Assembly: GCA_900239685.1 (NCBI GenBank)
Contig: OENT01000167.1
Coordinates: forward strand, 1-64,000
Reading direction: 5' to 3'
Source of the DNA: Rotaria macrura
Taxonomy: Eukaryota; Rotifera; Eurotatoria; Philodinida; Philodinidae
Length of the DNA: 64,000 nt
A program made the position numbers and the translations under genes. The notes under the pieces are model-generated. The model did not search any database. It had not been told where the DNA came from and saw only the letters and a program-made list of their open reading frames with translations. How positions within the stretch are numbered: position 1 is the stretch's first letter; each line of letters starts with the position of its first letter. Positions 25,901-38,187 of this stretch are shown here, piece by piece.

Positions 25901-28900
25901 CAATTACCGTTTTCTTCAATCCATCTCAGGTAAATATTCATATTTATTGATAAATCATCGAATCGTTCATAGACAGTACTTGTTTCATCTAAAATTTTCT
26001 TTGTATACCATTGTATACCGTTGTCATACGAATACTGAAATAAGATTTGATTGGAACAATTTGTTAAACTAACATATTGTAAACCAAATTTAAAGAGTAC
26101 ATATCTTATAATTAACGAAAACAAAAAACAGATCATTGTTTTCTTTTTTATTAAATAGTTATATAACAATAGTTTGGCCTATGCACATACTTAAGTGTTT
26201 TAAATGGACCAACAATGGCATAATTTTTCTTAGTACTATTATTTGGTAGAAAACATAAATACGGTGTTGTTTTACTCAGTCGATTATAGCAGCGATATGT
26301 CGTTTGTACATGAGATGGTATTAACCAATTCGATGAATTTAATTTATTTGCGAATGTTTCATATCTACTTGATAGAAGTAAATCATTTCGTAAACAATTT
26401 GCTTCTATAATGTAATAGAATAGGTTGATTGATGATTTTCAAAAACACATAAGAAATTATACCTAATGTTCGATTGTTATCACATAGACAAATCGGTTGT
26501 TCACCTTTCCAACGACATTTGCCATTACCATAACAATTAGCTGGACATGAGGGACCAATATAAATATGATTCAAATTAAATGACTGATCACTTTGAATTC
26601 TTATTAAAATTGAACTAGAAGAATACATGAATAAGAATATCCATAGTGATTTATCATAAGTAACAGAGTTAACGAAAAGAATCTGCATACATATGTCTTT
26701 GTTTCAAAGTAGCCTTTTATTTCGCGTCGATAGTTATTCAATTCAAACGATTCAAATTGCTAACTAAATCTGTTCGGTGAAGAATAACAGAGTTCACTTC
26801 TAAGAAAATATCGTGGAATTCTACTGTGGATTTGTATTTAATTCATTACTCTGACGTTTGTAAGTTTTCAATAGAACGGAGATAAAAATGAAGATTCACT
26901 GAAGTCATAAATTTAATAACATGTTAAATCACAATAACACTTGATTTTATCATTCTCGGTCATCCTGCAGATGAAAATGTGACAGAAAGTCAAGTATAAT
27001 CCCAACAGGATTTCTTATTGTTTGGCAGACATTCTTAAATTCTAAGAAACTAGATTGAGATGGTGATTTTCACTGTTTCAATTGAAAAAACAAAATTTCA
27101 TTGCAAATTTAACATGAGAGCTATATTTTTAACAACCATTCACAGTTCATCCTACCGAATTTTTGAAATAGAACACGTAGTTTAATGTCAAAATTTTGAA
27201 TTTTCTTATTCTATTCAGCAGTCTACTAGAATAGATAAGAAAAGTTTACTTATCTATACAAATTGAATGTTAAAATGATTAGCCAACTAAAAGTGATAAA
27301 CACTTTATTTCGCATTTCTGCAACAAAAGATTTAATTATCTTCTGATTTTTTGACGAACAAGTCACACTATGAACTTTATTTAAACGCGTTTTCTTTTTT
27401 CAAAAAAAGATACCGAAAGACCCTGTGGAAGCTATTCAGAAAAATCTTGTATTAATGATTCGACACAGTTTTGTTCATTCTTTTCAATGCTCAAAATCAT
27501 ACATGTCTCTATCTAAATCCTGTGGAAAATCTTTCACTACACACAACAAGAGCAAACAAACTGATTTCTATTGATTGCTGATCATTTTTCTTCATCTCTA
27601 AGCATTTCCAATGGTTGATGAAGAGACGATAGAAAAAAAGTTACAATGTCACAGATTGACTATGGTTTTCAACGAACCGTCGAAGAATTTTTGTTGGAAT
27701 CTGTTGTCCAAAACGATTCATTTGTCGCTCGAATCGTTTTGTATCGATCAATCCTTGCCATGTAATATTATCGAGTGAATAATCAATTTGTAAACGTGTA
27801 TCACTGATATTTGTATGAGTCTGAAATGCAATCGAAAATAAACATAGAAAATATTTTCTTGAGTGCATTCTAATAATTAAATTAGTCAAACATACATCGA
27901 TCATAATAACATAGATATGTTGTTTGAGAGTAATGACGGTTGAAATTAATTGAACCATCGTTTGATTATTTTTATTCGCATACAATCCCGATGAGTTAAT
28001 TGAATAAGTTGGATAAAGCCATTTTGATGAATCGATTTTCTGAAAAGCGATACTCGTAATTTAGGTAAATAAGTATGATTGAATTACTTGAAATTCATCC
28101 ATGAAATAATGCTGAATTTTCAATCCGACAAAAGCTACATTTATTATGTGAACAGACAAATTCGTCCATCGAAACAACGTATACTTCGCTTGGCAAGGAA
28201 TCGACAATGGTGCATAATGATCTCTAGAAATTGAAAATTGAGATTTTTCTTTTTCTATTAATCTTCTTATTCTTACTTCAATGAGAAATCTTTTTCTTCT
28301 TTCCATTTACCAAGTTCAAACCATTTGACACCTCCATTCGGCGAACATTCCAAGAGAATACTATTGTTTATTGGCTTATTGGGCAAACTTTGAAAGTGTA
28401 CAGTTGATAAATCAGTTGAATCAACAAATGGTAGAAGTAATTCATTGTCAACCTAAATTATTAGAATAGTATCAATTGAACTAACGAAGTAGATTCATAT
28501 GTGAAGTATATATTTCGATCTGATCGGATCAGTAAAGTTATTGGTTAAGAAATGAGCAAAACAATATATCAAATATTATGGTGTAAGCATTATCTCGGCA
28601 TAGCGATCATAAGATTTGTCAATAGATATACTTAAAGTTACTACTATCAATATTATGATAGCTTGTAGAACTTTGACGTGATATTATTTTAACGCACGTT
28701 TGGTTGAATAAAACAGTTACTTTGTTTTAATTATTGCTTATTGTACATAGATATGGCAGATTTCAATCAATAAATGCAATCTTATTGATCCATTTTCATT
28801 CATGTTCGAATAGTGGTTTTGAGAAATAAAGTCAAAAATCCTTTCTAACGAGTCCTAATTATGTCCATATATACTTCATGACTGTGGATGACTCCAATCG

Positions 28901-31900
28901 ATGGGCTGGACCTACTTTTTCTCATCTGAATCGAACATTCTTCTTCAAAAGTAACAGTTAACCTTAGATAATTTTAACCATCTCAAGGTACCTTTCTCCA
29001 TAATGTCATCTAGCTCGATGAAAGTTATGATTCAAAAGCAAATCGTTCGAATGTCGAACATTAGTCAACGAATTCTTTTAAATAAGAAGATTTTAACTTA
29101 CGACATTTATTTTATGTTTCATTAAATCTTGTTCCTTGAAGGATAGATTTGTTAGTTGTTTCAGTGATTTTGGCTTTTCTTGCCTTAAGAAAAACAAAAT
29201 TCAATCAAATGAAAGCTATTGAAAATTTTCTCATCTTACAAGCACATTCCTTCTAAGCAAATTCCATTGAGCCAACAATTATTTTCACATCGAACACCGA
29301 GATGAATAGAATTTAACATGAATTTTTTCGTTGCTGTAACTGTTAAATTGAATAGAACATGTTTATACCATAATGATTGTGGCAATGTAATAATCAATGT
29401 TAATGTTGAATTTTCTGAATGATAAGAAAAGATTTCCATACGATTCGACAGATGAACTTGACTCGAATTGATATGCAATTGAATCTGAAATAGATTTTAA
29501 AATTAGTCGACGAGTATAGAAACGTGAAAAAATGAATTTACATCATCGAAATCGAATGATAGTTTGAATTCTTTTCGATTGATGAATTCCAATTGAAAAC
29601 TAAGTATATAGCCAGGTCGAATATATGTTAGATTTGTTTGAAAATTTCTATTAGCGAAAAACAAAAGATGAATTATTTAATAAAGAAAATTAAAAACAGT
29701 ACATTCCAAAGGTTATTACATACTTAGTTTGTTGACTTTTTTTGATTGGTTTTTTCGATATTACATCCCGAATAGAAATATCATCAATAGCCCAAACATC
29801 TTGATTATCACCACTATGCCTCATTTGTCTCCATTCAATGAGACAATTTTCATTTTCTATTTTCTCTTCAAATAAAACTCGACTGATTGTTCTATTAAAA
29901 TTCAACAATTAAACATAAATTTAAACAATAGAACTAAACAGATTTCATTAATCAGACCGAAAATCTCGAGCGAATATGTCCGATATACGAAAAAGATCAA
30001 CAATATTCCAATGAACACCATTCGAACATGATGATAATAATAAAATCGATTTTAAATCACGATCAAGATCATTCATACTTGTACCAAAACATTGAGGATT
30101 AGTTATGCCAAGACGAAGTGTAAATTCAAGTAATCTATCGAAGAAAGATCATATGAGAAATTAATCTAGAGCGAGTGTCAACATGACTAGATAAACTCCG
30201 AAAATTTGGAAATTCTTTTGCTGAACTATAAGTGAACAGAAGATTTTGTTTTTCTTATTTCTAAAATATGAATTTCAAATATTGTTTTGCAATATTGACA
30301 TAAGAGTCATAAAATGCTCCTAGTCTGTACGGATGTAGTAAGTGATGATTTACTGTGGATACGTTTTCTTTTATTGATCTCTGCTTGAAAAATAACTGCG
30401 TTAATGATGATATGAAATCTATCATGATTTTCTTGTATTTGTCATTTACATATACAAACCGTTTCCCGAAGAAAAATGAAGTAGATATATTTTTTTAACT
30501 TTTAAGTACAACTTATTCAAGCATAAGCGTGATATATCATTGGACAAAATCAGCCGATGTTCTCGCAATAACCTAAGAAACATTTCTGAATTCGTTCATA
30601 GCATCTCTTCAAGTCAAACTCATGCAGAGGAAAAGATTGTGAAGTTTTATAGAAAGTTTTTCAATAATTAGCAGATAGATCGTGATAACACAAGTTTTCT
30701 GGCCCTTTTTCATATGTCGAACTGAATAAGTATTCATTGTTATTTTGTAGTATGCGTATCTGACTCGAATTTTCCTCTCTATTATTATCGAAATGTTTTC
30801 TCTCCTTGATATGTTCAATGAAAGTTGTTCACAGTGAGAAGATAAAATGATCCGAAATTTTATCTCAAATTAACATTATTCCTAAAAACTAATTCTAAGC
30901 TAAACGTGAGTGTTCATTTAATATTCAAGAAGAAAAAAAATAAAGCTAAGAAAAATCTTAATAAATAAACTAAATAATTTGATTGTCAAACATGAAAAAC
31001 CAATCTGCTAACTTACAAGATTCGAAGGATCGAAGAACAATTTAGACTATACATAGAACGTCTTATTTATACAAAGAAATAAACATGAATCTTTTTTAAA
31101 TCTTCAAACATCTAATGTATCGAAACTTGTTTCAGATAAATTAATAGCGTAGTTGCTTCATCAAAAGAGATTGTAATGATTCATTGAGAAAGAAACTGGA
31201 GTTATTTCATAATTTTACATCACATTCATATGCATGATCATAAAATTTGAGTCGATTTGAATATTAACGAAGAGAGCTACATTTGTGATTGTAAAAACAA
31301 CAGATATCGATCTAGATTTTCACGTATGGTCTCTTCTAATTGGATTTCCTCAGTACTGATCTTTTTTCACGAACATATTACCATTCGTCAGAACTGTTCG
31401 TTGATTAGAGTAGATAAAAATCCGAAAAAAAAAACTTTTTCTCATACATTTCGAACAAAGAAAACAAAGACTTGGAATGGTACGCTTGTGAGATCGTTTC
31501 TTATTTCTAAGAATAACTAAGTTTAATTTTTAATTTCAATAGCAATGTATGATATCATTTATTTGTTGATACGACAAAATATTTACTTTGGTGAACTACC
31601 ATTTATGTTTGATATTCGTAGAAAACGAAAACCAGTCCTCGAAAACACTAATGGTTTTCCTTGAGAAATGATATCGCATTTATAACTCAATTGTCCACCT
31701 GAAAAATATAAATTAATTTATTGACAGTAAAATATTGATTTATTTTTATGGTTATACCTCGATAAGTCATCAGATCTGTTTGATTATCATTATTATTTAT
31801 GAGAAATGAACCTCGATTGAACAACGTTGTATTGCTGATTTCACAGAATTCGCCTGAAAAATCAGCATCACATCTATATTTTTAAAAAAAGACAATTAAC

Positions 31901-34900
31901 AACATTTTAAAGCGCAACCGATTAAAATGTACACAATTATATAAGTCTGTCATACTGATTTTCGTCGCTTACATCCAATCATCAAAACTATAGAATGTAA
32001 ACACAAACTCGAAAAGAACTATTCTCAATAGTTGTATTCTTGATTAGAAAACTATTGGTATATGCTTTGCTATACCTGCATGAATTAAATTGACACCATC
32101 CATGTCCACTACATGCCCGAAGACATCGACCAATGAAAACTATGTAAAACGTTTGTTACTGATATCAAATACACTTTGCATTCATTACCTTTATCGATAG
32201 CCCAAGAATTACTTGTAGAATAAGCGGGCATAGCAAACGATGGAGAATTTATACGAAAACGTATATACTCCTGTTGTAATGTTGCTATGGGTAATGGTAA
32301 TGTTATACGATGCCATCCACTAGAATATGGAAAAATCGATGACAAAAAGTGAACATACGAAATACGATTTTCTCTCGACTCTTACAGTGATGGTAAAACA
32401 ATGCTTGACGAATACACATGTTGGACATCATGTGAACAAGCTGAACCACGAAAACATGGATGAAATAAAAAATGCCACGTTTTTCCGAAATCAACAGAAT
32501 ATTCAACATCAATACTAAACATAAATAGTTATGTAATAACATAAAATTCCATTCATGAAATACTTCGTACTTTTGACTTGACATTCCAACTCCTACGCCA
32601 TTTATTACTTGTTCTCGTAGATTACATTTATTATTTAATCCCAATTGAATATAATGTGTAATATTTGATTGTATTAGAGGTAAAGCCATAAAATCTCTAA
32701 CACTCCAAACATCAATATTTTTTCCTGACGATTGATGATATTGTGATAAACAAATACGACCAAATGATGTTGCACTATGACGTAATTCATCGAATCGAAC
32801 ATGAAACGTTTTATGAGTTTGCTAAAAGAAATTTATACAGATCGAATAGAATGAGAAAAAATGAGCACACAAGCAGCTCATTTAATAGAACTCACTGGTA
32901 TTTCACGTAGTGATATTCGACGTATTGTTCTTGAATATGCAACAGTTGAACCATTGTAAATAATAGAAAGAAATATAACTGCAGTCGATGTCGACATATA
33001 TTTATTTCGTTTCGAACATGTTTCTAATTGTTTTTTTTTGTTGTGAAAAGAAAACTTGATGTTAGAGAATTGGAAGCATTCATTTTACCTGTCGAAAGTG
33101 TAAATCGAACACTGTCTATTCGAGTCAATTCAGTGAATGGTGAACATAATTGTCGATAATTTTCTTCACTAAATGTAATAACATCTTCTTCGGTACATGT
33201 TTCATTTAAATCCATGAAACCTGTTGCATTCCATCTATAAAATAGAAGTCAATAAAAAGATTTATAAATGGAATGATCGTTTGTTTTTCTTTTTATATCG
33301 AACTTTGTCCAATCGATTGAGATATTTTTTGAAAGATAAAAGAAAACATCATGTTCATAGTCGATCAGCCCCGATAGAGAAAAATCTGTTGTTGTCGCAC
33401 CTAATTCTGTTCGAATATCAACATGATTTTCAAAAACCATACTCATTCGTCCGTCACATGTCTGAATAGTGATAGAGAATTATATAAGTTTTTATTTTTT
33501 TATAGGTAAATATTACTTTCAGTTGACCGCCAACTAAACGGTACCAATTCGATGTTCGCATAGCATCAAATGTTTCAAAAAACGATTCTTTCTGTTGACG
33601 AGATCGAACAATTAACAAATCATCTATAAACCAAGATCCACTACCAGCAAATCTATCACCATCTTGTTCAATTTTTAAGCATACAGTTGATGAATTCGTT
33701 AGATTATTTAATGATAATGGTACAGTTACATGTTCGATACCTGGAAGTATTCTAGAGAGATAAATATTGATTAACACAATTAATTTGATTCATTCCTTTT
33801 CTTTTCTAATTTACTTTTGTGAATAAGCAACAATCCAATTCGAATAATGTAAGCAATCTGTTGTTATTAGTAATTGAAATGGTGGATCGGTAGGTGCAGG
33901 TGGTGAACATGTACCACTACCAAGACGCATGTAAAGTAATGATACATTTGATGTATCGATCGGACGAGAAATCTATTTTGAACATAAGGAAAAGGCATAA
34001 GAATAGAACAAAACATATGCAAGTCTTACTAGTCTTCGTTTGCCTCGTGGATTATTAAATATAGCAACACGGCCATCTTCTGCAGCGTCACATTCTCGAC
34101 TTAATCTCATACCTTCATGAGTTTGCCTACAAGAAATATCCAGCAAGAAAAAATAGATTCATAATAACAAATATAATTATTATATCTATACCAAATTTCT
34201 CGTACATGTGGTCCAAAAATTAACCAACTAAAACAGAAAAAAAAAGAATGATCAATAAAATATGAAAATGTAAAAATAACATTGGCCTACTTGAAATTAT
34301 CTACAAGGGCTATTTCAGTTGTATTAATAGTTCTCATATAAGACTGTACATCGTATTTATCATCATTATCGAATATTTTATCTAAATATGAATATGTACA
34401 TGAATTGTGTATACATGTGCATGTAAATTCAATATTCGTTCAAACCCGAAGTGCTATTTGTACATAGACTAGTTATTTGTATTTCTTTTGCAATCGTATA
34501 ACAACGTAATCTAGAGAATACAACATATATATATATATAACATATCGAATGAAGAATTTAGACTTTACTTCAATTGAATGCATTGTGTTTGTGATGAATT
34601 CTTTTCAAATTTCACGACAAATTTTGTCTGATGATTATAAGACGAAGATGATTTATTTGTAGGATGACAAAAAGATTCATTACTAGTATTCAAAATCGTA
34701 TCGACATATTCAATATCGATTGTTACATATGATAACAACAATGTATCATTGGAAGAAAGTATAACTAAATGAAAATCGATCCATATTTAACTTATATAAC
34801 TATCAAATTTCTTTTTCATTTACTTGTGTAGTATACATTGAACTCAAATGTTCTTGGAATATTTTGAATAATCAATGTGTCCGTTGATGATAATGTACAT

Positions 34901-34974
34901 AAAATATTATCCGAATTTGTATTAACTTGTATAAGCATACAATAGATAAGTATTAAAGCAAAGTTCATTCTCAT
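10097..34974 (-). CDS. RELN: Reelin-like secreted extracellular-matrix glycoprotein (52 exons, 3,011 aa)
   Basis: In vertebrates reelin is a secreted glycoprotein that signals through lipoprotein receptors and Dab1 to position neurons; the role in this animal is unknown. The hand-built model starts at 34974 (MRMNFALILIYC, a signal peptide) and ends at 10097; reading phase closes across all 52 exons (9,036 nt). After a short N-terminal domain come reelin repeats recognised by recurring R(F/L)RW, WAID(N/D) and IG-x-xC motifs and by eight EGF-like modules, the same number as vertebrate reelin. EGF modules 2, 5 and 7 are degenerate. The chain stops right after the last WAIDN motif, so the basic C-terminal tail of vertebrate reelin is missing. 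Most introns are 50-70 nt; a few exceed 1 kb, and intron 49 (10992-17140) holds CSPP1 on the other strand. Exon coordinates are given in the block entries. Identity is firm; single exon ends may be off. Confidence 0.9.
11755..16194 (+). CDS. CSPP1: Centrosome and spindle pole-associated protein 1 (CSPP1) orthologue, nested in a reelin intron
   Basis: CSPP1 is a microtubule-binding protein of centrosomes, spindle poles and ciliary axonemes. Seven exons: 11755-12595, 12927-13669, 14014-14359, 14420-14797, 14854-14883, 15363-15943, 16027-16194; 1,028 residues, all phases consistent (human about 1,250). The N-terminus IDNFIERQRSKL matches the start of the family. Around residues 420-470 a coiled-coil segment (YQQELQAQMREVQMRKAQ) leads to the hallmark FGRSGGGAPMRDKDGN. 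Residues about 545-640 are a long Glu/Arg-rich coiled coil with the QFVREEKYKQELKQQI motif. The C-terminus RIAEQNEARLKKLRDLE is also typical. Linkers are Gln/Pro-rich (CAA and CAG runs). Exon 5 is only 30 nt. The whole gene, including a weak hairpin in intron 2 (13745-13777), lies inside reelin intron 49 on the opposite strand. Confidence 0.92.
17141..19960 (-). other. RELN: Reelin-like exons 45-49: repeat with EGF 7
   Basis: Exons: 19378-19960, 18028-18173, 17683-17960, 17401-17606, 17141-17343 (residues 2305-2776). Exon 45 (583 nt) is the longest. EGF 7 (CVMNCYGMARCQNGEC) lacks its final cysteines and runs straight into the next subrepeat in exon 46. The 1.2-kb intron 18174-19377 shows no gene. 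Exon 49 ends in phase 2 and joins exon 50 across the 6.1-kb intron 49 that contains CSPP1. Confidence 0.82.
20548..22621 (-). other. RELN: Reelin-like exons 37-44: repeats with EGF 5 and EGF 6
   Basis: Exons: 22370-22621, 22068-22296, 21868-22006, 21693-21803, 21493-21628, 21000-21155, 20809-20947, 20548-20744 (residues 1852-2304). EGF 5 (exon 37, CDILCQLESCNGKCRC) is shortened. EGF 6 (exons 42-43, CINACNGHGMC and CNPHWTNSDC) is complete. Between exons 39 and 40 a 64-nt intron is needed to keep frame; the frame that continues through it also resembles a reelin motif, so this junction deserves checking. Confidence 0.8.
23886..26104 (-). other. RELN: Reelin-like exons 29-36: repeat with EGF 4
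   Basis: Exons: 25908-26104, 25209-25605, 25021-25152, 24789-24951, 24452-24725, 24296-24401, 24168-24243, 23886-24100 (residues 1332-1851). EGF 4 is complete and split across exons 31 and 32 (CPWFCSGQGLC, then CNHGYILPFC). The acceptor of exon 29 is the least certain in this block. A 1.26-kb intron (22622-23885) follows, without visible content. Confidence 0.82.
26191..30134 (-). other. RELN: Reelin-like exons 18-28: repeats with EGF 2 and EGF 3
   Basis: Exons: 29958-30134, 29724-29891, 29542-29647, 29240-29484, 29102-29183, 28277-28452, 28088-28223, 27896-28039, 27645-27820, 26463-26614, 26191-26404 (residues 740-1331). VWAIDD is in exon 19. EGF 2 (exon 21, CENNCWLNGICLEGMC) has lost its second half. 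EGF 3 (exon 27, CPANCYGNGKC) is nearly complete. The introns at 26615-27644 (1 kb) and 28453-29101 hold nothing recognisable. Confidence 0.82.
31587..33461 (-). other. RELN: Reelin-like exons 9-17: repeat 1 with EGF 1
   Basis: Exons: 33304-33461, 33089-33234, 32896-32978, 32571-32821, 32386-32514, 32189-32319, 32076-32139, 31758-31873, 31587-31698 (residues 344-739). The order is A-type subrepeat, WAID motif, then a complete six-cysteine EGF module split across exons 15 and 16 (CLRACSGHGWCQF and CDADFSGEFC, about residues 648-675). It is followed by a 1.45-kb intron (30135-31586) in which I see nothing. Confidence 0.85.
33517..34974 (-). other. RELN: Reelin-like exons 1-8: signal peptide and N-terminal region
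   Basis: Exons (5' to 3'): 34824-34974, 34569-34764, 34446-34510, 34291-34381, 34192-34227, 34030-34126, 33815-33972, 33517-33751 (residues 1-343). Exon 1 encodes the signal peptide. Residues about 20-165 correspond in position to the reeler/F-spondin-like domain but are short and poorly conserved, rich in Asn-linked glycosylation sequons. Exons 5-8 resemble the first BNR-like segment of reelin, ending with a WFIDD motif. Exon 5 is only 36 nt. Confidence 0.8.
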
Positions 34975-37900
34975 ATGCTATTCAATTGTCTTCTGAATGT
35001 TTGTGAATAGTGCCATACGTATATTCTCTTAGTTATTTGATAGACAACAGCCGTTAAAACAGTTGGTATAAACAATGTTGATACTGTGCTCTTTATGTAC
35101 TCATTCTCTCTTGTATACAGTAATGTGTGAGATTCTCTGTTCTTTGTATGATTTGATATACAAATGTATTGAGACAATAGGAATAGATCCGATCGATCTA
35201 AATATAGAATGACAGCAACTCTTCTTTTCATCATAATTCAAGAAATTAGCAATTGAAGATGATGAATATACAATTAGAAAGTATACTGACGAAAACGTCT
35301 TAGCTAATATAATCATAAAAGAAATCCAGTGACATATGATGAAGCCGATGCGAATTTGAAAGTATTCTTCTACTAGATCACTAAGGGCTTTTTACATACA
35401 TTTCTAGTTCTAAATAGATTTATAAAGTATTGATTGAATTTGAACATGATAAAAAAAAGATATGATTTGAATTTTGAGCAGTTTTGAACATTGTTACGGA
35501 GGCAACAGTTTATTATGAAAGGTTCAGATCTTTTGATATATAATTCTATTCTAACATAAAATCTAGCAGTATCACAGATAAATCTTACAATCGAAATAAC
35601 AACGCTGGAAATTGTCGTGATGTGAAATTTCAATGCAACGACATTGGATAATTATTTTTCTCGAGTGGTTTGTTAGGTTACAAATACGAATATCATCCAT
35701 TAATCAGCTGTGAATTTTCTCTCGGAAATAGAATTCTATTTAAGTTAGCAGAACACTTTTTCCCGAAAATGTATAAATCAGAATCCTGCAAGTCATAACA
35801 GGCCAATGAGAATCAGTATCTTCAAATTAGATTCAGGTACATGACGTTCGCTATGATTGATGTATACATCAATCCACTTTAATCAAGGTTTTATTATTTT
35901 ATCTATTGTTATTCTGTTGATGATTGTATGATAGTCAACGAAATGTTTTTATGAATGTTTAATTGCTTGAAAAAAAACAATACATGGTTCATAGTTAGTT
36001 AAAAACTTGTTTGTTTGATTTTATGAATTTTTCATTATATGACATTGAAAGAATAAATATGTAGAAGCATATGGAAAAGACAATTGTAAGTGTTTCCTAA
36101 AATAGAATAACGCTTCACTTTTTTGGATATTTTATTTGCACTTATAACCTATATCCATCAATAAATTCTCAGAAAACACATTTAAAAGAAGATCTCAGTG
36201 AGAGTTGACATCAAATGAAATCTTATGATGAATCGATGAATAATATACGAAGAACTATGGAATGGAATTCATCGACGAGAAGACGATCTATTTTGAATTA
36301 TGAGAATACTATTTGACATTCGAAACCATTTGTCTTAAGTCATAAAAAACAAGAAATGAATTATTCAGCCACTTTTCTTTCAATCAAATAAGATTGAATA
36401 GATGAATGTATTTGAGGAGGAAAAACTCTTTCCGATTCATAAACTCAAGTTTCGGATGTGTTCACTAATGCAAGAATAATCAATGTTTGATTGGATTGGT
36501 TGAGCACTTTTATTGTTTTTGTAGTACTTTGAAGATTTTTAACGCGGAAAGATTTTAATAACTTTCTTCAATCATTACTTGAAATCTATGTTCGATCGAA
36601 GTTGACTGCCTAATCATTGCACACTTCAATCATATTACATATGAGTGAAACTTAACGAAAAAGAACGAAAATATCCTTACTTCAATTAACAACAATTACT
36701 ATTGACTGGTAATAATGAACTAAACAAGAGATGTTTTTTTATTCAGTTCAATATTCAGCAAAACATGATTGTCGAAAATTCAGTCAACTAAAAACAAAAT
36801 AAAATATCGCTACGTTTATTCGCATATATAGGCCCATTATTTAAAAATACTAACTTGATATAAACAAAGGTTCTATGCAAATAGTTTGTCTACAAACAAG
36901 AGTTACATTCATTGAAAATATTTTCAAAGAAAGAATACATTCGACTTCAAAAAACATGAACGGCTGGCAAATTGTTTTTGTGCACAATGAACTCAAAAGA
37001 TTATTATTCGTTGAATAAATTTTCATCATCTGTAAAAGATCAGCTTATTGAAGAAAGTTTTGGTGATGACATTCGATTTAGTCTATCGTTCATTGAATTT
37101 TAATTTCTTCTATATTTATGGATTTAGGCATCATCGTGTGCCAACTCACCCCGTACTAAATTTTCTATTTTGAATACTACACGTGATACTATAACATTTT
37201 CCCCAACCTAGAACTCATAAATATAGATTTATTTTTACCAAAGTTTGAGCGAGTAGCTAGATGCTCTTATCGCTTTATTTCTATGAATGAAAGAACTGAT
37301 AAAATGCAGAAAATAAGAAAGATATCACTTGTTCTTGTTTCTTGATTATGTTTACATCCTAGAGATAAGGGTATTCTTCTGTACTATGCACTTTTTAAGG
37401 CCATAAGCTGAAGACATGTCATGTAACGAAGAGTTAGATTATTATAGTCAAAGATTCATTTCTATCATTTGTTTGAACATCGGAGCTAGATCTGATCAGC
37501 TCATGTAATTATAACACCATTCTTAGCTTTTAGAGAAAATTAATAAGACATTGCAACAACCACAATGTTTCACGTAATTCGTTCCTTCTTCTCAAAGAAA
37601 ATCGTTTTTGGAGAGTTATACTTGATGTTTTCTGTAATATGAAGTTTTTCAATAATCAAGCACGTTTACCGAGATATTTCATAGACTCCGTATTATTATA
37701 TAGTACGAAATGTTAAACAGCATGAATAGGAGTGAACGTGTGTGGTTTTACATCGCTCCCTCTTGCCTTCAGAGGAGATGTTCATCCTATAAACGGCCAG
37801 TGTATTACTCAGTGGATCTTGTATAATAGTTTGCTGTTCAATTGTTTCCATTAGTGACAATTTTCTACACATGATCTCAAGACAAGTCGTCTCAAAGCAT

Positions 37901-38187
37901 ATGAAACACATTTTCATAGATGTCACCGATGATCATGATTTCAGATAGTAGAAGACATACGAGAAATAATATACATTTCGAACTAGTATAAAAATCCAAA
38001 GACCATATGCAGAACTGTTACGTGATGACGCACATAATGACCTTGACAGATAAAAGTCCAACTAGAAAAACAAGGTTAAATAAATACACCACCCACATGT
38101 ACTTGAAATATATGAGCGACATCAGAAAAACGAGAGACATTTATTCATTCGGAAACTACAATTGATAGACTTTTGGATTTCTAAACA
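34975..38187. other. Intergenic region between divergent genes
   Basis: 3.2 kb between the start of the reelin-like gene (minus strand) and the start of the dehydrogenase (plus strand), so it should contain both promoters. I see no conserved reading frame, RNA gene or repeat with clear ends. Short minus-strand frames (for example 37696-37926) have no recognisable content. Confidence 0.5.

Noticed and set aside
37696-37926. Minus-strand frame with several cysteines between reelin and the dehydrogenase
   Set aside because: The cysteine spacing fits no known domain, and there are no supporting exons.
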